Below are positions 1 through 5,621 of a DNA stretch of 5,621 bases, one piece after another. This stretch comes from an uncultured Desulfovibrio sp. Lineage in GTDB: Bacteria > Desulfobacterota > Desulfovibrionia > Desulfovibrionales > Desulfovibrionaceae. Every line of letters begins with the position of its first letter. Positions within the stretch are counted from its first letter, which is position 1. The notes below the pieces were generated by a model. It was given only the letters and a program-made list of their open reading frames with translations, searched no databases and was not told the origin of the DNA. A program made the position numbers and the translations under genes. The stretch covers positions 1 through 5,621 of the forward strand of contig CAMWTD010000148.1 of assembly GCA_947177085.1 (NCBI GenBank), read 5' to 3'.

Positions 1-1673
1 GGCTCATGGGGGTGGCCTATCCGCTCGAGGGACGCTATGAAGAGGTAATCTTTGAAGCATCACTTGAAGAAGCGCTGAGCCGCACGGCCGCCACGGCCTG
101 CTGGGCCATTGGCCCACGGCTTCCCGACCGACTCGCCCCGCATGTGGTGGACCGGGACCGCTATTATGTGCTTTCCGCCCATGCCTGCCCACCCGCGCGC
201 CTGCGCGGCCCGCTAAGAAAGGCGGCGCACGCGCTGACCGTGTCGGAAGGAACCACATTCATGGGGGAGCACCGCCGGCTTTGGGCGGAATTTCTCGGTC
301 GCATCAGGCGCGGCGAAGCGCCCGCCATGGCTCCCCATGTGGCCGCCCTCTACGCGCGCACGCCCGAGGCGCTCACGAATGCGGGCGGTTCCTTGCGCCT
401 GCTTGACGCCCGGGATGAGTCAGGCAGGCTCGTCGCCTGCCTGCTGCTGGACTATGCGCCCGAAAATTTCGTGAGCTATGTGCTCGGCGCGCACTCCCGG
501 GCCCATGCCGTCCCCCACGCAACGGACTTGCTGTTCGCCGCCATGCTGGAGCGCGCGCGCGATGCGGGCAAGCGCTTCATCCACCTCGGCCTGGGCGTCA
601 ATGAGGGCATCCTGCGCTTCAAGCGCAAGTGGGGCGCGCGGCCCGGGCTCCCCTATGTCATGGCGGAATGGACGGAAGCGCCCCGGCGCACGCCCCGGAG
701 TATGGGCCGGCCGGGGGATGCCGATGCGAACCTCATTCAGGATGTGGCGTTGGCCTTCCTCCGCGCCCCGGCGGAGCGCCCGCGCATCGTTGAGGACAGG
801 CCGAGCTGCCGCCCCTTCGCCATGCTCTGGGAGGTGGAAAAAAACGGCCGCACCTCATGGGTGGGCGGCAGCGCGCACTTTTTCTGCCACTCCTTCGAGC
901 CCTCGTTCCGCCGCCTGTTCCGCAAGGTGGACCATGTGCTCTTCGAGGGCCCGCTTGACGAGGGCTTCATGGCCGAGGTGGACCGCGCGGGCCGCACGGG
1001 CCTGCCCGGGGCGACGCCCATCCTTGAGCTTCTGGACGAAGCCGACATCCGGCGGCTTGAGCGCGTGGTCTATGGCCCGCGGGGGGCGCTTGCGCGCAGT
1101 TTCGGCCTCGAGCACAAGCCAAGGGTTGATGTGCGCTGGTTGCTCGCCAATGCCCGGCCCTGGTGCGCCTTCTTCAGCCTCTGGACGGCCTTTCTGGAGC
1201 GCCAGGGCTGGCGCGATTCAGTAGATATGGAGGCGTGGCGGGTGGCCCATGACATGGGCAAGAATGTGGTCGGCATGGAAAGCCTGGAGGAGCAGCTCGA
1301 TTCCCTGGGATCGCTGCCGCCCGAGCGGGTGGTGCGCTTCTTCCGCGCCTGCAAGGGCTGGAAGGCGCTTTCGCGCAGGAACATGCGCGCCTACCTCGCC
1401 GGGGACCTTGAGGGCATGATGGGCTCCAGCGCGGAATTTCCCACGCGCACGGAATATGTCATCAGCCGCCGGGACCAGCGCTTCCGGGAGCGGATGCGGC
1501 CCTATCTCGAGGAAGGCCGCTGCGCGGTCTTTGTGGGTTCGGCGCACATGGTCAACCTTACGCACATGCTGGCTGAGGATGGCTTCAGCGTGCGCCAGTC
1601 CCCCTTCGGGCTGCTGCCGCGCCTCAAGCTTGGCCTGCGGCGCTGGCGCGGCGGGGAGGATGTGGCATGGTAG
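1..1673 (+). CDS. Acyltransferase-like (GNAT/FemAB type) domain fused to TraB/GumN-family putative metallohydrolase; probably 5'-partial
   Basis: Residues are numbered from the ATG at position 6. About 50-222 form an acyltransferase-like domain of the Acetyltransf_6/FemAB kind, ending in the block LGLGVNEGILRFKRKWGA (194-211), where the final FKxKWGA is typical of that fold. After a linker (about 223-267), residues 268-545 match the TraB/GumN family at full length. They contain a first GxxH (GSAH, 288-291), a conserved Glu in LFEG (314), the internal MESLEEQLDSL block (424-434) and a second GxxH (GSAH, 511-514). In the TIKI/TraB superfamily the two GxxH motifs and the Glu are the proposed metal-binding active site, and some members are proteases. 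No signal peptide or membrane segment is seen, so it is probably cytoplasmic, whereas many GumN proteins are exported. The frame is open to base 1. The first residues (GVAYP) align with residues 51-55 of the downstream paralogue, so about 50 N-terminal residues probably lie outside the window and the ATG at 6 is likely internal. Domain calls are firm; activity and substrate are unknown. Confidence 0.85.
   Translation, partial: LMGVAYPLEGRYEEVIFEASLEEALSRTAATACWAIGPRLPDRLAPHVVDRDRYYVLSAHACPPARLRGPLRKAAHALTVSEGTTFMGEHRRLWAEFLGRIRRGEAPAMAPHVAALYARTPEALTNAGGSLRLLDARDESGRLVACLLLDYAPENFVSYVLGAHSRAHAVPHATDLLFAAMLERARDAGKRFIHLGLGVNEGILRFKRKWGARPGLPYVMAEWTEAPRRTPRSMGRPGDADANLIQDVALAFLRAPAERPRIVEDRPSCRPFAMLWEVEKNGRTSWVGGSAHFFCHSFEPSFRRLFRKVDHVLFEGPLDEGFMAEVDRAGRTGLPGATPILELLDEADIRRLERVVYGPRGALARSFGLEHKPRVDVRWLLANARPWCAFFSLWTAFLERQGWRDSVDMEAWRVAHDMGKNVVGMESLEEQLDSLGSLPPERVVRFFRACKGWKALSRRNMRAYLAGDLEGMMGSSAEFPTRTEYVISRRDQRFRERMRPYLEEGRCAVFVGSAHMVNLTHMLAEDGFSVRQSPFGLLPRLKLGLRRWRGGEDVAW
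1653..1660 (+). promoter_or_regulatory. Ribosome binding site for the second acyltransferase-like gene
   Basis: GGGGAGGA lies 6 bases before the ATG at 1667, inside the 3' end of the preceding gene. It is a near-ideal Shine-Dalgarno sequence. It supports a start that overlaps the upstream stop codon (ATGGTAG, 1667-1673), which points to coupled translation. Confidence 0.75.
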
Positions 1674-2542
1674 GCGGGAACGCGTTACAACTGGCCGGCC
1701 TCACCGCCCAGGCCATCACGCCGGACCAGATCCTCCCCTATGTGCGCGCCGTTTCCGGGCTGGAGAGCCGCCTCTGCGGCGGCTGCGCGCTCCATCACGG
1801 CGGCGGGCAGGCCGTGCTCGTGGCCTATCCCGCGGGCAAGCCCGATGACATGGCCGCGACGGACGCCGCCGTTGCCGAGGCCCTTGCGTTGCCGGGGCTG
1901 GAGCGCATCACGGTCATCGCCGCCGGGCGTCCCGCCGCGGCCCCGGCGACTGCGGAAAGTACGGAAGATGCCTACTGGGCGCTGCCCTTGCCCCTTGTCG
2001 CCCCCCCCGGGCGTCCGGGCCAGAAAATTCGCAACCTCGTGCGCCGCGCCGCCCGGGATATCACCATTGTCCAGACGGGCGGCCCTGCCGCCTGGACGCC
2101 GGACCATGCCGCGCTGGCCGAGACCTTCATCGAAAAAAAGGGCGACTCGCTGGATGCGGGGAGCAGCTATATTTTCCGCAAATTGGGCGAGTATCTCGCC
2201 GCCGCGCCCGACGCGCGCCTTTTTTCGGCCAGGGCGCTCTCCGGGCGGCTCCTCGCCTGCGCCATCGGCGATTTTTCCTCCTTCACCACCGCCTTTTACA
2301 TGTTCGCCTTTCGCGCGCAGGACGCGCCGCCCGGCACGGCCGACGCCCTGTTGTCCGCCCTTGCGGCCGAGGGCGCGGCACGGGGGCAGGCCCTGCTCAA
2401 CCTGGGCCTGGGCATGGGCGCTGGCGTGAGCTTTTTCAAGAAAAAATGGGGCGCAACACCCTTCCTGCCCTGTGTGGAAACGAGCTGGACGCCTGAGCCC
2501 CCCAAAAAACCCGGCTGGCTGTCGAGGATTTTTGGCCGCTGA
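1667..2542 (+). CDS. GNAT/FemAB-like acyltransferase domain protein, paralogue of the upstream fusion
   Basis: A 291-residue protein with one recognisable acyltransferase-like domain (about 103-274). The C-terminal signature LNLGLGMGAGVSFFKKKWGA (244-263) parallels LGLGVNEGILRFKRKWGA of the upstream protein. The similarity runs further: VAYP near residue 52, the Y(Y/W) and basic stretch at 103-130, and SGRLLAC (192-198) versus SGRLVAC. The two therefore share ancestry over most of this protein, but this one ends after the acyltransferase domain with a short basic tail (KKPGWLSRIFGR) and has no TraB/GumN part. Such folds generally transfer an acyl or aminoacyl group to an amine; the donor and acceptor cannot be read here. 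No signal peptide or convincing membrane helix is visible. The start is well fixed by a strong ribosome binding site. The gene overlaps its upstream neighbour by 7 bases and precedes the radical SAM gene by 15. A run of eight C at 2001-2008 lies in frame within it. Membership of the fold is likely; whether it is catalytically active is open. Confidence 0.85.
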   Translation: MVGGNALQLAGLTAQAITPDQILPYVRAVSGLESRLCGGCALHHGGGQAVLVAYPAGKPDDMAATDAAVAEALALPGLERITVIAAGRPAAAPATAESTEDAYWALPLPLVAPPGRPGQKIRNLVRRAARDITIVQTGGPAAWTPDHAALAETFIEKKGDSLDAGSSYIFRKLGEYLAAAPDARLFSARALSGRLLACAIGDFSSFTTAFYMFAFRAQDAPPGTADALLSALAAEGAARGQALLNLGLGMGAGVSFFKKKWGATPFLPCVETSWTPEPPKKPGWLSRIFGR

Positions 2543-2547
2543 TTTTC

Positions 2548-2553
2548 GGGAGG
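2548..2553 (+). promoter_or_regulatory. Ribosome binding site for the radical SAM gene
   Basis: GGGAGG lies 4 bases before the ATG at 2558, in the 15-base gap after the previous stop codon. The spacing is a little short but the match is strong. It fixes the start codon, and with it the 45-50 residue N-terminal extension before the radical SAM core. Confidence 0.65.
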
Positions 2554-2557
2554 GCCC

Positions 2558-3697
2558 ATGATCGAAACACAAACGGGCTCCCAGCCCGGGCAAGCGCCCC
2601 ATGCATCCGCTGCGCCGGACCCCTTGGCGGACCCGGCCTTCCGGGGCCCAGGCTTTCTGGAGCGGCTGCGCGAAGCCGTCTTTGGCGCGCAAAGACCACT
2701 GGACTGCCTTCAGGTGGAAGTGACCTCGCGCTGCGGCGGCCGCTGCACCTATTGCCCGCACACCACCAGGGCCGCCTCCTGGAAGAGCCGCCACATGCCG
2801 GACGAGGTCTTTGCGGCGCTGTGGCCGCTCTTGCGCGGGGCCCAGCGCACGCATCTCCAGGGTTGGGGGGAGCCCCTGCTCCACCCGCGCTTTCTGGACT
2901 ATGTGGCCCTCGCGCGCAAGGCCGGCTGCGCGGTTTCCAGCACGTCCTGCGGCCTACGGATGGATGAGGAGCTCGCGCGCAAGCTCGCGCAAAGCGGCAT
3001 GGACCTGCTGGCCTTTTCCCTGGTGGGCACGGACGAGGCCAGCAACGACGCGCGCGCCGGCGTGTCCTTTGCGCGCGTATGCGAAAGCGTGCGGGAGCTG
3101 AGGAGCGCCATCACGGCGGCGGGCCGTCCCTCCGAGGGGGAGCCGCTGGAGATCCATTTTGCCTACCTCATGCTGGCCGACAGGATGGAAGCCGCACGCG
3201 GCCTTCCCGCGCTCATGGACGAGCTCGACGTGGAAATGGCCGTTGTGAGCACCCTTGACTATCTTGCCCTGCCAGGCCAGGAGCATCTGGCATTTGCGCC
3301 GCACGAGACGGAAAAAATCGCGGCCGCCCGCGAGATACTGGAAAGCATCGCCGCCGAGGCCGATGCCCGGGGACGCATCATCCACTTCGCGCTGCCCGGG
3401 GCCGATGCGGTGGCCGACGCCGGAGGCTGCCGCGAAAATGTGGCCCGGAGCTGCTATGTGGACGCCGACGGCAAGATTTCGCCCTGTGTGTACCTCAATG
3501 TGCCGGACAACGGGCCTGATGCTTGCGCGGTGCAGCCTCCCCTCGGCGGCGGGCGTCGCCGGGTCTTTGGCGATGTGCGTGCGGAGAACCCGTGGGAGAT
3601 ATGGAACAATCCGGAATTTAAAGCCTTTCGCGAGGCCCTTGTCCGCAATGCGCCGGATACGGCCTGCCGGGTTTGCCCCAAGCGTTTCGAGCGCTGA
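2558..3697 (+). CDS. Radical SAM enzyme with SPASM-type C-terminal iron-sulfur region
   Basis: A 379-residue protein. The radical SAM core opens with LQVEVTSRCGGRCTYC. Cys59, Cys63 and Cys66 form CxxxCxxC, which binds the [4Fe-4S] cluster that cleaves S-adenosylmethionine. QGWGEPLLHP (101-110) is the SAM-binding GGEP motif, with Trp103 in place of the first Gly. The C-terminal part has Cys299 and Cys310 around a VDADGKISPC segment, then NPWEIWNNPEFKAFRE, then Cys370 and Cys373 (CRVC). This is the SPASM layout with Cys for one auxiliary cluster; Cys291 is an additional candidate. Enzymes of this class modify peptides, proteins or small molecules (for example PqqE, AlbA, anaerobic sulfatase maturases), but none of those identities can be assigned here. 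The first 45 or so residues, rich in Ala and Pro, look like a flexible extension. It is probably the last gene of the operon with the two acyltransferase-like genes. The family is near certain, the substrate unknown. Confidence 0.93.
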   Translation: MIETQTGSQPGQAPHASAAPDPLADPAFRGPGFLERLREAVFGAQRPLDCLQVEVTSRCGGRCTYCPHTTRAASWKSRHMPDEVFAALWPLLRGAQRTHLQGWGEPLLHPRFLDYVALARKAGCAVSSTSCGLRMDEELARKLAQSGMDLLAFSLVGTDEASNDARAGVSFARVCESVRELRSAITAAGRPSEGEPLEIHFAYLMLADRMEAARGLPALMDELDVEMAVVSTLDYLALPGQEHLAFAPHETEKIAAAREILESIAAEADARGRIIHFALPGADAVADAGGCRENVARSCYVDADGKISPCVYLNVPDNGPDACAVQPPLGGGRRRVFGDVRAENPWEIWNNPEFKAFREALVRNAPDTACRVCPKRFER

Positions 3698-3704
3698 GGC
3701 GATT

Positions 3705-3719
3705 CCCGCGCTACGCGGG
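3705..3719. terminator. Short GC-rich hairpin between convergent genes, possible bidirectional terminator
   Basis: CCCGCG (3705-3710) and CGCGGG (3714-3719) form a perfect 6-base-pair stem with a 3-base loop (CTA). It sits in the 23-base gap between the stop of the radical SAM gene and the stop of the opposing gene. The place is right for a shared terminator, but neither side has a T tract, so it is not a classical intrinsic terminator. In sequence this GC-rich a stem of this size can occur by chance. Confidence 0.35.
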
Positions 3720-3720
3720 T

Positions 3721-4458
3721 TCAGCGCCCGCTTTGACGCAGGATAAGGCGCAGCGCGTCCGCTTCCGGGCCGTTCGCGCCGGCAAGGCGCGCTCTCGCCC
3801 GCTCCCGTACCCCGGCATGACGCGGGGCCATGTCGTAGAGCAGGGCCGCCGCCGCCGCGCTGGCGGCAAAACCCGGCTCGCCCTGGCGTCCCGCGGCATT
3901 GAGCCTGGCATAGCGCTCAGCCTCATCGAGGAGCCTGTCCAGCCACGCCGGGTTGCCGGAGGCCATGTAGGCCCCCCAGAACATGCGCGGAACCGCGGGT
4001 TCATTGGCCTGCCACGCGGACAGCGGAGCCGGGCTGCGGGTGATTTGGCCGCGCAGGATCACGTCCTTGTCCGTGAGCAGGCTGTCCAGCAACTGTGTTT
4101 CGCCTGGAAGGCCCCCGAGGTGCGCCGCCCAGGCGAGTGTGCGCCTTGCGTCCGCCCCGGCTTCGCCCGGGAGTGCCTCCGTGCCCTGTCCCAGCGCCTC
4201 GAGAGAGGCCATGCGCTGCCTCGCCAGCTCCCCGAGGAAGGCGGCGACCACAAGGCGCTTCTCGCCGTGCCCGAGCACGCCCTGACTGGCTAGGGTCCGC
4301 AAAAGGCCGGGAAGCACCTCGGGGCGCGGCTTCTGGTAATAATATTCCATGTCACGCGCATAGTGCGTGAGGCCCTTGGTGACGTGCATCTCCGCCGCAA
4401 GGCATGGCATCCGCGCCAGCGCGACGAGCGCAAGGACAAGAAAGACCAGGGTCCGCAT
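3721..4458 (-). CDS. Exported protein of unknown function with Sec signal peptide
   Basis: A 245-residue protein not assigned to a named family. Residues 1-22 (MRTLVFLVLALVALARMPCLAAE) are a typical Sec signal: a positive residue, a hydrophobic core and a small-residue cleavage site around CLA/AE. Cys19 is not in a lipobox (RMPC), so it is probably not a lipoprotein. The mature part looks largely helical and Ala/Leu/Arg-rich. Notable segments are MEYYYQKPRPEVLPGLLRTL (37-56) and RMFWGAYMASGNPAWLDRLL (158-177). The second resembles a conserved stretch I recall from hypothetical exported proteins of other proteobacteria, but I cannot name the family. The likely location is the periplasm. Its ATG shares one base with the stop codon of the upstream HD-domain gene (TGATG), and no good Shine-Dalgarno sequence precedes it, so translation probably depends on ribosomes finishing that gene. 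Signal peptide and codon pattern support this strand over the overlapping plus-strand frame. Confidence 0.82.
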   Translation of the reverse strand: MRTLVFLVLALVALARMPCLAAEMHVTKGLTHYARDMEYYYQKPRPEVLPGLLRTLASQGVLGHGEKRLVVAAFLGELARQRMASLEALGQGTEALPGEAGADARRTLAWAAHLGGLPGETQLLDSLLTDKDVILRGQITRSPAPLSAWQANEPAVPRMFWGAYMASGNPAWLDRLLDEAERYARLNAAGRQGEPGFAASAAAAALLYDMAPRHAGVRERARARLAGANGPEADALRLILRQSGR

Positions 4459-4460
4459 CA
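4456..4460 (-). promoter_or_regulatory. TGATG stop-start junction, probable translational coupling
   Basis: Read on the minus strand, the TGA stop of the HD-domain gene (4460-4458) shares base 4458 with the ATG of the exported-protein gene (4458-4456). The 20 or so bases before this ATG contain no AGGAGG-like motif. Reinitiation by the terminating ribosome is therefore the likely route of translation. Confidence 0.6.
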
Positions 4461-5621
4461 GTCAAAATCCGCGAGCAGGGCTTCAAGATGGAGCACGGGT
4501 TCCAGCGGGCTTTCGTTGAGCTTGCCCTTGAGGCGCGCCTGCGCCTCCACAAGATGCGGCGAGGACACCCCGTTGCGGATGGAGCTGTGCGCCTCCAGAA
4601 AGGCCGCCAGCCAGTCGCTGACCTTGAGCATCTGGCCGTCCTTGGGCTCGTCCTCGTCGCGGTTGTAGAGACGGTGGAGCAGGTCAAAACCTTCCACAGG
4701 AATCACGGCTCCGCCTTCGCGGCGACATTCCTGAAATTCCGAGCCCACCTCGAGCCCCAGGTAGTAGCCGATGCGTTCCGCGAGCGGCGCAAAGCCCTCC
4801 TCCCGCAGGGGGCCGAGGATGCGGCGCTCCAGTTCCTGCTCCTCATATTCCTTGATGAGCTGCGGCAGGCTGGAGATGGACTGCTTGACCGGGGAAATGA
4901 TGTCCCGGGTGAGCAGTTCCGGCAGGTCGTGGAACAGGCCGCAGAAAAAGTTGTTGACAGAGCGCGCCCCGCAGGCATCCACCGCCAGGCTGAAAAAATA
5001 GCCCAGCGAGGCCACGATGAACATGTGCCCGAGCACGGAGGTCGCGGGGATGCGCGGGGCCTGCGTCCAGCGGATCTGGAAGCGGAGTTGGCCGCACTGG
5101 TTGGCGAAGCGCGCCAGCGCCGTGCCCGGGATGAGCAGCGAATCCATGCCCTTGAGGTCGCGGAGCTTGCCCAGGCGTTGTACAAAGGACTGCGCGATGG
5201 AGTCCATTTCGTCGTCAAAGGTGTTGCAGGGCCGGATGACCTGGAACTCCCACTGCGAGGCGTAGAGATGGGCCGCCGTGAGGATGCGCCGATCCAGGCT
5301 GTCCTCCGCGCCGCCTTCGAGATGCCAGGCGCGCATCCGCTCCCAGAAGGGGCCGAGGGGGGCGAGCACGGGCTCGAGGCGGCCGAGCACATATTCCGTA
5401 AGCTGGTGGTAATGCTCAGGATTTTCCTTGATTTTATAGAAGACCGGGGGCTTGATGTCGGTAATGATGCAGCGGTAGAAATAATCGAAAAGACCGCCCT
5501 CGATGACCTTCAGGCTGAGGGCCGTGCGTTCCGCGGGCGCGAGCTCCCGCGAATTTTCATGCCAGAGGGCGCAGGCCACGAGCATCTTGTGGGCCTGTTT
5601 GTCGATTTCCTGCAATTCCAC
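4458..5621 (-). CDS. HD-domain phosphohydrolase with YfbR-like catalytic core; 5' end at window edge
   Basis: At least 387 residues, reading from a GTG at the very edge (5621-5619). It may be the start or lie inside a longer frame; no upstream sequence is available to decide. The C-terminal half contains an HD domain very like E. coli YfbR, a metal-dependent 5'-deoxyribonucleotidase. Arg184-Trp185 precede His199 by the same spacing as Arg18-Trp19 and His33 in YfbR. HDLPELLTRDIISPVK (231-246) matches HDASEVLTGDLPTPVK, preserving the His-Asp pair, the Glu three residues later (235) and the Asp at +8 (240). LKVSDWLAAFLE (332-343) supplies the last metal ligand, Asp336. All expected catalytic residues are thus present. 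YfbR is about 200 residues long; here some 180 extra residues precede the core, helical in appearance, with a segment at 111-129 (RRILTAAHLYASQWEFQVI) that could be a degenerate HD-like helix. No signal peptide is seen, so a cytoplasmic nucleotide phosphohydrolase is the best reading. Nucleotide specificity is inferred by similarity only. Confidence 0.88.
   Translation of the reverse strand: MELQEIDKQAHKMLVACALWHENSRELAPAERTALSLKVIEGGLFDYFYRCIITDIKPPVFYKIKENPEHYHQLTEYVLGRLEPVLAPLGPFWERMRAWHLEGGAEDSLDRRILTAAHLYASQWEFQVIRPCNTFDDEMDSIAQSFVQRLGKLRDLKGMDSLLIPGTALARFANQCGQLRFQIRWTQAPRIPATSVLGHMFIVASLGYFFSLAVDACGARSVNNFFCGLFHDLPELLTRDIISPVKQSISSLPQLIKEYEEQELERRILGPLREEGFAPLAERIGYYLGLEVGSEFQECRREGGAVIPVEGFDLLHRLYNRDEDEPKDGQMLKVSDWLAAFLEAHSSIRNGVSSPHLVEAQARLKGKLNESPLEPVLHLEALLADFD

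Noticed and set aside
478..1224. Plus-strand frame of 248 codons inside the acyltransferase-TraB gene
   Set aside because: It is out of frame with strong domain motifs, and its composition (Ala, Ser, Arg, Trp runs) is typical of a shifted reading of GC-rich coding sequence.
2543..2557. Search for a short precursor peptide gene between the operon genes
   Set aside because: The gap is only 15 bases and is mostly a ribosome binding site. No small plausible precursor frame was found elsewhere in the window that was not buried in a larger gene.
1685..2884. Open frame of 399 codons on the minus strand across the second acyltransferase gene and the start of the radical SAM gene
   Set aside because: Its translation is rich in Gly, Arg and Pro with no domain motif, and it lies opposite two genes with clear motifs and ribosome binding sites. 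Long antisense frames are expected in GC-rich DNA.
3673..4293. Plus-strand frame of 206 codons following the radical SAM gene
   Set aside because: It overlaps the end of the radical SAM gene and lies opposite the exported-protein gene, which has a convincing signal peptide. Its translation is Arg/Pro-rich with no recognisable domain.
4399..4404. Possible lipoprotein Cys (Cys19) in the signal peptide of the exported protein
   Set aside because: The residues before it (ARMP) do not fit a lipobox; an ordinary signal peptidase I site just after it fits better.
4703..5392. Minus-strand frame of 229 codons within the HD-domain gene
   Set aside because: It is a shifted reading of the HD gene with Ser/Arg/Ala runs and no motif, while the overlapping HD frame carries a complete catalytic set.

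Overview
This GC-rich window has a third-position G/C bias typical of a GC-rich proteobacterium. The protein style and gene content would suit a sulfate reducer of the Desulfovibrio group. That placement rests on general resemblance only; no marker gene is present to settle it. The window is almost fully coding: five genes in two convergent blocks, with a gap of 23 bases between the blocks and no RNA genes, mobile elements or CRISPR array visible.

Plus-strand block (1-3697): three tightly packed genes that look like one operon. The first encodes an acyltransferase-like (GNAT / FemAB / Acetyltransf_6-type) domain fused to a complete TraB/GumN (TIKI-superfamily) putative metallohydrolase domain. 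Its 5' end is probably cut by the window edge. The second overlaps it by 7 bases and encodes a paralogous acyltransferase-like protein without the TraB part. The third follows after 15 bases and encodes a radical SAM enzyme with a SPASM-type C-terminal iron-sulfur region. Two acyltransferase folds, a hydrolase fold and a radical SAM enzyme in one transcription unit suggest a small-molecule or peptide modification pathway. The substrate cannot be read from the sequence, and no precursor peptide gene is present.

Minus-strand block (5621-3721): an HD-domain phosphohydrolase whose catalytic motifs match, with exact spacing, those of the 5'-deoxynucleotidase YfbR, but which carries about 180 extra N-terminal residues. 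It is followed by a small protein with a Sec signal peptide and no recognised function. The two share one base (TGATG junction), so the second is probably translated by coupling to the first.

The blocks meet tail to tail at 3698-3720, where a short GC-rich hairpin may help end transcription in both directions. Points most worth following up are the acyltransferase-TraB fusion, its tandem paralogue, and their link to a radical SAM enzyme.
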